64,000 nucleotides of DNA from Spinellus fusiger (lineage: Eukaryota; Mucoromycota; Mucoromycetes; Mucorales; Phycomycetaceae): positions 186,001 through 250,000 of the forward strand of contig JALLLS010000023.1 in assembly GCA_025094145.1 (NCBI GenBank), in the 5' to 3' direction. Shown one piece after another: positions 47,271-58,797 of this stretch. Under the pieces are notes generated by a model. The model was not told the DNA's origin. It saw nothing but the letters and a program-made list of their open reading frames with translations, and searched no databases. The position numbers and the translations under genes are program-made. Numbering within the stretch: position 1 is the stretch's first letter; every line of letters begins with the position of its first letter.

Positions 47271-49372
47271 TTACTACACACCCAAAGATTTTCTGGCCTT
47301 TAATCAGTGACACAATCATCCCTTTACGTTCATCCCAAATTTTGCCCTTATATGGAACTGTGTTTAAAATCAAAAGGTCTGCAGATATCCAAATATTTGA
47401 TTCCTTTTGTGGACAACTCAATATCAAATTGTATTATCAGTAAAATATATTGTTTATGAATAAAATTGTTTATTGTAATAGTATAGATAATACTATATTA
47501 TGACTATAGCTACTGCCTAAGTGTGTTCCATCATAGCAATAGAATCCATACCCTAAAAGCCTTGTGCTTTATCCTCGGGAGATAGATAACTATACTCAGG
47601 AGTATACCCTAGAGACCCTAGACAGTATAGAAGACCACTTAAGACTGACTTGAGAAGAGTCTTTATTTATTAACAATACAATAAGTGTCTTGTGGAATAC
47701 AATGAGCTCAAGCCCAGATGAAGACACTGCTTATCTTTTTATCACTAGAATAGTATTTGGTAGTGTCTATCACCTCCTATTGTTTATCTTTGTTAATAAT
47801 GGCACATTACCTTGTTCAATTATACTCATCTTGATGAGTACTTGATTGTTAAGTTGTATGTGCAGTGTAAGAAATAACAAGATAATAAAAAGACCAAAGA
47901 ATAAAAAATATTCACATTTTAGTGAGGTATACAGTCTCATGTAATAAATGAGTGGACAGCAAATCAATTTTTTATTTTTATTTTATAACTTATCCAAACA
48001 ATAACTTCAAACAATAGAAATCAGCCAACTCTTAGCCAAGAACATGAAGATAGTCCCACCAAAAGAAGAGAGCATGACATGTCTATTAGAGGTCAAATCA
48101 TAGGACAATGGAAAAGACATGTTACTTATCAAGATATTTCTGACGATGTCGACCTCCCAAAGAGCACAATGGGCAAGAGTGTCTTATTGTATAAAAACAA
48201 AGGCACAATTCAACTCAAAATACATACAGGAAGACCTGAAAAGGTGTCATCTACTTCAGAACTGGCTATCGTCTTGTCTATTCGTAGAAATACTATACAA
48301 ACAATTGCATATTATTTGAGAAATATGAATGATGTAAAAGCAAAGTTGTCTGGTCTGATGAATCCTGTTTTATAGTTATGGGCAATGATAAAGGGACTAG
48401 AGTGATGAAGAATAAAGACTCTGTTACAAAGCACTGAGCAATATCTTTATAATAAAAATGTAGAAAATCAGTTAAAGAACAACTATTCCAAATATTGTAT
48501 TATTCCATGAACCATTTATTATGAACATCTTGTACTGATAGATATGCCTTTATTTCTCAAAATAAAAATAAAAAGTTCCGTCTACTCATTACTTGGGACT
48601 GTATGTGTGCATAGAAAACCCATGGAATTCACAGTCTCCATTGATAGATATACAAACATTATGCTTTAGCACAACTTCTTGGTTTTCAAATCACAGATTG
48701 AATCAATGATATTTGAAAACCAGTTATAAAACAGAAATAGTATAAGAAAAAGGTCAACTCGTCTTTATTTTCTTTTCTTCATGGAGACTGCTCTGAAGAT
48801 TGTAGCAGTAAAAAGCTCAATCACTGGTATTGGATGGAAGCCGAGTTATCTCTATCAGGACATACATCTTCAACAGTCAATTGTGGAAGGTTTTCAAGAT
48901 ATCTCGAGGAAAGAGCCAGTGATACTCCAGTGTTGCATAACTAATTATTCATATAGAGATACTTCTGCTGTGGAAAACCAGAATGTCACTAGCTTAATCC
49001 CATTTCTTAGAATGAAGCTTTTAATCTTTATTAATCGTCAATAATCAGATAAACATCTAGTTAGTAGTAACCAATCCACCAAAACATCAAAAAAAATAAT
49101 CCGGTGTAGTTATCACTGCACTAAATTAAGATACACATTAGTCTTTTTTTTTTGGAACCATACTACATTTCTACACTATCTTATTCCCCTAAAAATGTGT
49201 CAATACTTTCTGAAGATAGTGCAGCTATTGCTAGAATAGGCAGGCAGAGTTTGAAATATCTTATTTAGACAGCAAAAATACCTTTCTTAAACATATTAGC
49301 CAATCATAAAAATAGTGTGATATTATTGTTCGTGTATTTAGTTTTATATCCCAAAAATCTTTAGGTGTGTAG
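47271..49372 (+). mobile_element. TIR element B, inactive Tc1-like transposon (about 2.1 kb)
   Basis: Ends are CTACACACCCAAAGATTTTC (left, from 47274) and the inverse of CTACACACCTAAAGATTTTT (right, to 49372). The left 0.6 kb repeats element A. A Tc1-type transposase is readable on the plus strand. The helix-turn-helix lies at 48079-48300 (RGQIIGQWKRHVTYQDISDD, LPKSTM, GRPEKV). Shifted frames give VVWSDESCFI at ~48343 and a worn WDCMCA...THGIHSLH stretch near 48600. Further decay continues to about 49030. Internal deletions and stops make it non-functional. Whether the transposase is native to these ends or a nested insertion is unresolved. Confidence 0.75.
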
Positions 49373-50151
49373 CTATCGTAATAATATTATAGAAACTTTT
49401 GATTTTTTTTTATCTTTTATAACATTAATTCAACTGATTTCTCAAAGACATCGTCAATCCTCACATAAGAACATACTTAAAAAGGAGTCCTTGACTATAG
49501 GATATTCCATCAACCAAAAAAAATAAAAACAACTGATAGATAGAAGTATGTCTAGAATTGTTTCGGTCACTATAATATTAGCATAATATAATATAATATA
49601 ATATAATATAATATAATATTAACTAAAACTTCTATTGATAAACGTTTAATTTTATAAATGATTATTTTAGCACATAAGTCTAGATGTTAAAAAAGATATC
49701 TGTTTTACTGATTATACTATAGTACATAGTATTGCCTCCATTGTTTGGTATACAATAAATAACAAAGATAAACGCACAACAATTTTAATTCATAAAAATG
49801 TGGAAGAAGCCTGTATATAAATATAAACATAGAATGCCAATAGTAAAAGAGAGTAAATTATTTTCATTATCATCATTGAAACATTGTGATTAATTATCTT
49901 ACCAAAGGCTATACATTAAGAAACACTCAAGGATGAGTGAAAATGGGATATAAACAATGAATAAAGTGGTTTGGTCTATAGATAGATTTTTCTCTGCATG
50001 TATATGAAACTGTTTAAGATGAGTTACATCTATTATAATAGATTAGGTAGTGTTTAAGTTGTTACATTAAGAGAAAATATTGATATAATACTAAGAACTA
50101 AAAAAAAGGGGGGCCATTCTGGAGCCAGCCAGAGCGATACATTCCTCTTGA
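49373..50151. other. AT-rich spacer with (AATAT)n microsatellite
   Basis: A perfect AATAT repeat occupies about 49582-49620. The remainder, up to the cyclase gene stop, shows no coding signal. Confidence 0.55.
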
Positions 50152-53100
50152 CTATGCGCACAGATCTGCCGGTGTGCCACGCGAATATAACTTTGCTGGA
50201 TCAGGGTTGCAATAAATATGAGAAGGGATTCCTAAAGCGTCAAGATCTGTCTTTGCTCGCTCTGTCCATTCAATACGATCCACAGGTGTAAAAGCATATT
50301 TTCCAAGATTAGCCCAATAAAATGCCTTCAAGAAGCGAATTTCTTGAATAAAATGCATCTCAAAAACTCCATGTCTTAGAACCTTTTTTTTTAAAAAAAG
50401 TTAGAATAAGATTGATGAAATAAAGCTAAAATAAAATATTGTTACCAGATATCCCTCTACAGTTCTTCCTGTACTAATGTAAGGAAGTGCTCTTGCCAAA
50501 TATAAGCAAGGTTGTGTGAATTCCCAAAACTTGACTTGTTGAAAAGCATGGTTAATACGAGTAACACCTAAAATAAACCGATCATAGTTTTTTGTATCTC
50601 CTGCAGACACTAAATCTATCTGATCATCTTCTACCATGCAGTACATTCCCATAGTGGCGAAGATAAGTCCAAATATCGGAAAAATATTGGCTAAGGTATT
50701 CAAGAAGAGTCAGTATAAATAGCTTGATAAATGTGTTATATATAATATTAGTGCATAATCCGACTTACGCGTTACTGTCAAGGCCGGTAATATCTGTACA
50801 AGATAGCGTGTATGGCGTCGTGTATACTCATGACTTCGAGACCGTGCATAATAATAAATTAGAACACCGTGAATAGCAATTCTATTGTAATCTGCTGCAT
50901 GTTTGAGATGTGCTTCTAACAATGCCGCAAACGGTTCTGCATCTTTTAATCTATTTTTTATAAGTGCATTGGCGATATTATAAACACCCAACCAGATCTC
51001 TGCCTCATAATCTCCACTGCTATGTGCTGTATCTGACATCTGTTTCAAGAGTACAAGGTCGTCAGGTGATTTATCAAGAGTGCCTTCAAAAACTCGCATT
51101 GTAATAGCAAGACCGGCCGATCTATAAAAGGACTGGCAGTCAGTGATAACACCAAGCATCTTGACTGCCTCAATCGACTGATAGAGAAGTTCACGAGCGT
51201 TCTTGAATTTTCCTGCTGCAAAGCATAAAAATGCACAGATAGTAAGTGTTCCAGCGTCGTCTTTTTCATCCATATAGCCAAGTGCCTTTGTAATATAGTA
51301 AATGCTGTGTTCCTTTTGATCATTCAACCAGCATAGCAATGAATTTCTAGCCAAGAACATTGTATAGGTAGGTCCCACTTCCTCAAGACGCTCGCATATA
51401 TTCATTCCAACCAAGCACGAATACACAAAAGATCTTCCTTTTCCAGTATAGAAGTAGATGTTAGAGAGCTGTGCCATGATTTCCATAATGCGCTTTCCAA
51501 TGTCTTTTTGTGATATGTTATTGTACTTCATAATAACCCCCCATCGTCGATGCTGAGATTGTAGAATGCGGTTGATGTAGAATTTATACAAAAACTCTGG
51601 TTCACTTTGTGGCCAAGGTTCTCCAAGACACTCGAGTGCCATAAATAAATATTGTTCTCCTTCAGTGAGTTTTGTTCTCATAGTATAGCACATGCCAAGT
51701 CGACGGTAGATATCACTGCGATGGAGAATACCATACTGTTTAGCCAAATCTTCATTTTCGTCCAAGATTTTTACAATTGATTGAAGGCTAGCAGTTGCCT
51801 CTGTCAAAAGATAAGATCTTATATTGAGATCTGCTAATGCTTCCAAATACCATAACTGCTTTCCAAGCTGGTCTGTCTGAAGGTAATGACGGGCCACTTT
51901 ATTTAATAATCCTGAGTAGTTCTCCTTTGTTAGCTGGTTTTCATAATATCTTGCAAGTGCTAAATGAAGTGATATTCTTGTTTCATACGATACCATGTCG
52001 TAAATGCTTTGTGGGATGGTGATGTGTACAAATGAAAACATATCTCCGTTGTTCTCTAGTGGATTTTCAGTGAATTGTTGAAGAAAGTGATAAGTATCAA
52101 AGTTCTGAATTGTCTCTCGGATCTTTTGTGGATCCGTCTGCTGAAAGATGGTGTTACTGGGTTTTATCACAGCTTGTACTTCATAGATTGTGAAGTATTG
52201 ATCTAAACAGCTTGCTACCTATTCCATTATTGAAGTTTAGATTAAGCACAAGATAATTACTTATAGGACTTACAGTAAGGAACTCTTGAAAGTTACCGTC
52301 GAGACGATCAAACTGCATTTTAATGATTCTCTTGTAATCAAAGTTTCCCATCAAGTCTTCAAGATCAAATTGGTTACTACTAGGCAAAAGTTCACCATTT
52401 ACTACAGTAACATGATTGAAATCCTTGAGGATAATGGCCATATTTCTACAGGTTATTGAAAATATTAATATTAATTTTCATCTCTTTATAAATATATAGT
52501 TTTTTTTTTAAAAAAAAACTTACTTTACGTAGAGTGGATTTCCTCCTGTACGTTTCTAAAGAATAAGACACATTTTTTTTTTAAAAAAATAAAAGTTTAA
52601 TCAGTATGATGGTGTAAATAGAAACATTAAAAGAAGCTTACCTGAATAACTCTGATAATCTCTGGATTCACCTTCTTTACACCTGTGTGAAATGTTTGCA
52701 ATATAATATCTCCAATTTCATCAGAGCTTAAACCATTGAGTGAGATTTCCTCACTGGTTCCTGTAGAACGAAAGCTCTTAAGAAAGGTCACTTTATAATC
52801 CTTTAAAGGACGAGTAGCCAGTACTAGCAATACACGCTGGATATGTTCATGGATATGCTGCAAGATCTGAATGGATGCTGAGTCTGCCCCTAATGTATCC
52901 ATGTACTCAGCTCAAGCGCCCCTCTATAACACTGTAACTTACATTGTACATCGTCACATATAAATACAAGATTGACATGTTCAGACACATAGCGTACAAT
53001 GCGTGTAATAACACCTGTCAGAAGGATGTCTCTTCCACGCCCATCAAGTTTGCTGAGATGTTTACTATCATCAATATCTGATAGTGTAGTAAACACAGCA

Positions 53101-56100
53101 CCGAAAAGGGGTAAAAATCCATCATCTTCACCACACTTTCGAAGACACCGCGCAATCAACTCAGATACTTCATTTGTCAGCTCTGGAGGCATCCCACTCG
53201 CTCCTGTTTGGAAGGAGCGAGTCCGAGAAGGATAAATAGTTTGTCGACGAAGGCGGTCTTTACGATTCTGAAGGGGAGAGGCAAGTGAAGATGTTGAAGA
53301 ATTCTGGGACTCGTCTAGACTGTAGGTTGTAAGACGTGGTGAACCAGATAGATAAGCTGTATGTCGAGCTGTATTTTGTGGTATAGCGTCAGAATCGATG
53401 GTTTCAAACAGTGAAAGGAGAATTCCTTTGACTAGATAGTATTTAGAGCCCTTTTCCACTAATAAAATACATCAGTAAAGGGAGCCCTATGCTTGCTCTT
53501 ATTGATAGTACCTTCTGTAGAAAAAGACCAGCTATAATCCAACTATTAGACATTTATATATATATTACTCTGAAGATTAATTTCTATCATCTACACTTAC
53601 CAATAAGATACATCGTATGTTGCAATTCTTTTATTCAAAGCATGACAGAAGAAGCTTTTCCCTACACCTGAGGGTCCTGAGATAATTAGAAGATTATGAT
53701 TACTTTCTTCATTCCAGTTTTCCACAAAGCGTTCGGCTCTTTCCATCTCAGACGTATAACCAATAAAGTCTGTATCTTTTTCAAGGTTCTGTAATGATAT
53801 ACGTTTGGATTTACCCACCACAAACTTTATAATACCATAAATAGGCACTGGCTTCACTTTTCCCTTTACAAAGCTTTCTCCATAGTCTTCGAAATCACAA
53901 ATACCACCGATTTGATGTTTTGTTGCTGCATCACACACAACATTTCTTTTTGAGAAATCAAACTTTAACATACGTACAGCGAGAATGATAGCATCTCCTG
54001 CAATACCAGGATCCTGTCTGTAAGGATTTCCTTGAGGAACAATAGCATTAAATATAATGCCTGTGGAGAGAGCAATAGAAAACTCGGGTAAATCGATAGA
54101 TTGATAAGCATCTCGAAGTTCAAGTGCAGCTTTTGCAGCAAACACGGCTTCTCTCTCATGAGAAAGTGGTGGCAATCCAAATACCGCTAACATTGTGGCT
54201 CCTGTCAATAATAATAAGTAATAAGTTAAAGCTTATTCTATAAATTGCCGTTGCTCTATTACCCTTATCATCGACAGCAAACTGTTGCAGCATGCCTATA
54301 ATAAAGACAAATGAAAACAAAAAGATAAAGGGTTAGAATTAGAATTAGAATTAGGGCTAGGCCTTTGCCCTTCTTTCATGTCTCTTCCATTTACCTTCAT
54401 ACTTGACTAGTACCTTCATCCCAAGTTTAAGAGCCTTTTGAGCTACTTCCAGTCCATCGGGTGTCGACACTTGCAGTTTTCCTAAACTAACAAACATAAT
54501 AGTGACATCTCGAAATTGAGCAGGGTAATTGTCATCTGGACTGTTTTGCATTCGGTAAAGAGCACTTCTATTGAGATATTTGCAGTAGTTTTCCTCTGTT
54601 TCTTCTTTTGGCATTGACATGTAGGTGTTGTTTCTTACGCGGGGTATCAGTGGCTCAATATTTAGTTTAGAGGATGAGTAATTGGACCCATTTCTATCCG
54701 TCAGACCATATCCACCGGGCAATAAAGGCAGGGGTTTTACAGTAGGTTGTAAATGGTATCCACGAAGAGTAGTATTGACTTTTCCTCGCATTGTTGAAGC
54801 AACTTCTATATTCTTCACAACATAGAACTGTCCACGCTTCTCATAGGCTAATTCGAGGGATTGCTTTTGGACAATGTCATAGGCTTCTTTAGTAATGCTC
54901 ATTTCTCCTGCCTGTGCTACTGATAAGGCTTCTTCCAGGGATTCTACTGCAGGACCACAGATAGCATATTCAAGTCTACCTCCAGAGTTTATGTTCATGT
55001 GTTGATAACTAATGGAGGCTGGCTCTTTCCCATTGGCATTGAGTGGATCCTCATTGGGTCTCATAGTAGGAAATTGTGATTCTGGCATGCTGCTCCCATC
55101 AAAATCTCCCAAAATAACATTTGTGAGATTGCCGCATGACAATGCAATATGCAGTTCTAGATCCACCGTGTTTGTAGTGTTCCGCGGTAGTTCAACAGTA
55201 GAAATACTAGACCGGCGTGTATATAGGTTTCTTCTTCTTCTCTGTCCAAGAAATGGGAAGCAGTTCCATATATTGAGTGCAATGGTGTATTCTTCTGGAT
55301 AAGGAGTGTCTTCAAGCTGAAATCCACTCGCCTCCATGCTTCCTGATACTGTTGTAGAAGACATGCTTGGTGTGGGTTGTAGTGGATGGTCAACTCCGCT
55401 ATTACTGCCATCAAACAGAAAGATACGTTCCTTTTTGTTCTTTTTTATTCGTCGATCAATCTCTCCTGATGGCATTCTATGTTTTGATCTTTCTTCAGCT
55501 GTTAAATAGACTCTGTAGTGGGATTGTCGTGCAAGTAATTGAAGGCCGCACTCTACTGCTCTTCTTACAAGTACATTTTTTGTCTTGCTGATATTTCTTG
55601 GGGTGTGCTGTGAGTATCGTCATTTCCCTCGGATAGAAGTATATCATCTGGCTCAAAGCTCTGTTGAAAGCTGACCAAGACAGCATCTCCAAGGAACTAG
55701 AGTGGTTAGGATAAATGAGAGAGTAAGTGAGAGTGAGAGAGTGAGTGAGAAACACAAGACATTCCAAGAATATGCCTATAAATGTGCCTATAAATGTATG
55801 TATATGTGTAGGTCTACCTTGACTACATCTCCACCAAAGTGTTCAATGATTTCAATACACTATGAAAAGACATGCAAAAGTCAATAACCTCCTTGTGGGT
55901 AAGTGACTGGTTGCCTACACCCACCACCCATGGACACTACACACTACCTCTCCCATGTAGGCACCAATTTCCAATGCAATGGCCTCTGCACCCGAGTCGC
56001 CTTTTTCTGTAGCCAGGGTCGTCAGCTAAAGAGGTGTGTGTATATATACCCATGTAGGTATATAGATATAGATATATATATATGTAGGTGAATTCTGAAA

Positions 56101-56640
56101 ATGAATAGCTTACTCTATTCTATACACACCATACTAAATCCTAAATAGAAGAATAGAGTCAGTGGAATGAGCTAGGACTGGTATGGAGAAAAATTCTTAC
56201 CAACAACGTCCACCATGAGCACAACTCCATACTGTTCATGACTGTAAGGGATTTTCAACTCTGCCTGGTGAGCATGTAGTGTTCGTACATACTATGGTTA
56301 CAATGAGTGAATAGGTATTCTTTGTTTGGATAGTTTGTTATGAACTTACTTTAGCAATAAATGGAGCAATGTTGACCATCACGAAGCATGCTCTTTCTTG
56401 GGACTGGGTTGTAAGGCTAAGAGACTTGTTCAGTGCCGTCTTTTTCGGTGTCTTTTTCAATGTCTTTTTTTTTTCCTTCTTCTTTATAGATTGAAAAAAA
56501 GACAAAAAGACAAAAAGAGAAAAAGAGAAAACGACACACACACCCACACACACCCAACAAGGGAATGACAGCTGGTCAAAGAAGAAGAAAGAAAGAAAGA
56601 AATCCTCCTCTTTCTTCAGCCGAGAAAATAAAGAATTCAT
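50152..56640 (-). CDS. Soluble-type class III adenylyl cyclase with AAA-like ATPase and TPR-like regions (about 1,900 aa)
   Basis: The layout matches soluble adenylyl cyclase (ADCY10): two cyclase homology domains, an NTPase module, then a long helical-repeat tail. Cyclase domain 1 spans 56291-~54850: VDVVGFSMLTTLATEKG with the first metal Asp, FGGDVVKFLGDAVLVSF with the second, and later RLEYAICGPAVESL. Domain 2 starts RDVTIMFVSLGKL and continues FAVDDKGATMLAVFGLP and SHEREAVFAAKAALEL (~54500-53850). The ATPase has Walker A GPSGVGKSFF (~53665), Walker B LVFICDDVQ and RTGGNPLYVK. The tail (52170-50152) is TPR-like. At least 14 exons are needed, including an 11-base exon (56140-56130) and a 32-base exon (52555-52524). 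A one-base deficit in an A6 run at ~55576-55581 breaks the frame, and the join near 53460-53600 is unresolved. The start (56640) is uncertain. Confidence 0.82.
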
Positions 56641-57197
56641 GCGTTGAGTGAATCTCCTGCCAATGACGTCTGCTGAATAGGAGCAGGTGTCTCCAACTTA
56701 AATCATCGTCAACAGACAGGCACAGCCATCCTAAAACAGAGCCTTGGCAAACCAGTGATATTTCCTTTCCTTTATAGACACACCATTTGTGGTGGATGTT
56801 TTCTTGTTTTCTTTTGACTTTATTCTGCAGCCCAGTCAAACCCCGCCCTGTGGAGAACCTGCTCCGGGCTGAGAGTAAAAGACACGCAAAAGTACTTCAG
56901 GGCCCAATAACAGACCCTAGGGCGGTAGTTTAAAGAGGTAGAAGTGAGTGATTTGAAGCATTCCAACTCTTGGGTAGATACACACCCAAACCCTCTTTAT
57001 AAACACCACCTTTGTATCAGTCCATCTCCACCACAATGCACAGTGAATCTAGTTCTCTTCTTCAGCCCATAGAAACAGAGAATCATTCGTATGTATTCTG
57101 CACACTAGAAATAGCCCCCAGACATACACATGTGGCTTTATCACTGCTTAATACCCTCACTTAAAGATAAAAAAAGACAAGACATCAAACAGACGCT
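56641..57197. other. Upstream region of the cyclase gene and 3' flank of the Ras gene
   Basis: 557 bases without a supportable gene. Contains the presumptive cyclase promoter on the left. No specific site is claimed. Confidence 0.45.
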
Positions 57198-58407
57198 TTA
57201 GAATAATAAACACTTTAGTTTCTTCTTCTGTAAAGGAAAAGTCCCTTTGCGTACAGCTCGAATACTCTTTACAACAGAATAAAAAGACCGCTCTACATTG
57301 ACATATGTTTTTGCTGATGTCTCAAAGAATCCACAGCCCCACTGTTTGGCCAGAAGCACGCCCTCTTCACGGTATACCTTACGATGGATCACCTCGTCGC
57401 ATTTATTGCCTACAAGAACAAGAGGTACGTTGTCTATGTCCTTGACTCTTATGATCTGATGACGAAAGCGCTCAATACGATCAAATGTAGAGCGAGCAGT
57501 AATAGAGTAAACAAGTAGAAATCCTTCTCCTTCTACAATCCAATTGTCTCGTAATGCCGTGTACTCTTCTATAATCATGTACAGAGAAGATGATTTATGG
57601 CATTTGTTCTGATAGTGTCCTTTGATTTATCCCACGTACCTTGTCCGGCAGTGTCCAATACTTCAAGTACACAAGGATGATCATCAATGACGACTTGTTT
57701 ACGATAAGAATCCTCAATAGTTGGATCATATATCTTTTCAAGAATGCATGGTAGTTTAGCCAATTTCCCTATAAAATAGCTTTGGACGACGAAAATTGCA
57801 TCCTCTTCTTAACCTACCTCTAAAGACAGTATCAGTGAATCTTGGACCAGAAGAGCAGTATATTTGACATTGGCTTACCCACAAAATGATTCAGGCATAA
57901 CTAATAAAGCATCAGTACTCCATGCTGGTGTACTTATGTAACACTTTCTTACTTGTATAGTCAGTGCTGTCTTTTAAGAGGTCCATTGTAAATATAACAA
58001 GAGTTCAGTGATATAGAGTACAAAGAGTGATGAGGGGAGATTATTGACTAGAAAGAGAGAGAGAGAGAGAAGGAAGGAAGGACTTTTAGAACCTACAGAC
58101 TGCATACCTTTCCTACACCGCCATCACCAAGCACCACCACTTTATAAAGAATCTAGATAGCATACAGCAAAACAAGTTTGGTTTTTGATAGAACATAAGA
58201 TGATAGAACAGAATACAACGGAATACAACGGAATGCAATGAAATACAGTGGAGTAATTCTCCTACCATTCTTCAAAGGCACACTGGTTAAAAATGAGAAC
58301 AAGAATAAAGAACAACAATGACTCATAGTACTATTAGTGTTAATATCAGTGCAATGGCTAGTGCTGGTTTTGTTATTACAATTTACTAAAAGGGCAGAGT
58401 ATGTCAT
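57198..58407 (-). CDS. Ras-family small GTPase with CAAX tail
   Basis: Plasma-membrane GTP switch. Probable exons are 58407-58387, 58152-58108, 57970-57953 (18 bases), 57900-57879 (22 bases), ~57772-57643 and ~57586-57198. All G motifs are present: G1 GDGGVGKTALT, switch I core [13 protein letters not shown]3 [14 protein letters not shown]4 NKCD and G5 ETSAK. The C-terminus KKKLKCLLF is a polybasic stretch plus CAAX box for prenylation. Between HFV and YDPT the best splicing leaves about a dozen extra residues ([12 protein letters not shown]) not present in canonical Ras, so either this is a real insertion or a junction there is wrong. The first exon (MTYSALL) is the least certain. It could be Ras, Rsr1 or Rap-like. 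Confidence 0.82.
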
Positions 58408-58797
58408 GTTAAGGATTTCTATAAAAATAGAAACCAAAGGGATCATTGAAATAGGAAACCCCTAATAAACAAATAAACAAATAAATAGATTCAGTTATTT
58501 CCTTAGTGAGGAGGATGAGGGTGGCTATGGCTATGACTGTGGCGGTGGCTGTGGCGGTGTCAGAGAAAAGAGTGCACGGTGCATCATCTGATTCCCTGTA
58601 GTAGGGCAGTACAAGATCACTCCAGTGCGATCGTAGGAATATGCCTCCATATGCCTGTGTTGAATAGAGGGATAGAAAATAAAGGTGTAAAGATAGGAAT
58701 GTACAAAGATGCCATAACATAATACGATCATAATAATACCATAGCAACAACATAGCAACAACAACATAGCAACAGCATAATACTATTATTGCATTTA
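58408..58797. promoter_or_regulatory. Spacer between Ras and QDPR genes
   Basis: The likely Ras leader or promoter. On the minus strand a 40-codon open stretch (MEAYSYDRTGVILYCP...) ends in a Pro/Gln-rich tail at 58531. Bases 58514-58560 carry TGGCTATGG/TGTGGCGG repeats. The ORF has no recognised family and might be an alternative first exon. Confidence 0.3.

Noticed and set aside
48781..49044. An 87-codon plus-strand ORF inside element B
   Set aside because: Read as the decayed 3' part of a Tc1 transposase in a shifted frame rather than an independent gene.
58531..58767. A 78-codon minus-strand ORF between the Ras and QDPR genes
   Set aside because: No family match and repeat-rich 3' end. 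It lies just past the QDPR stop and is more likely Ras leader than a gene.
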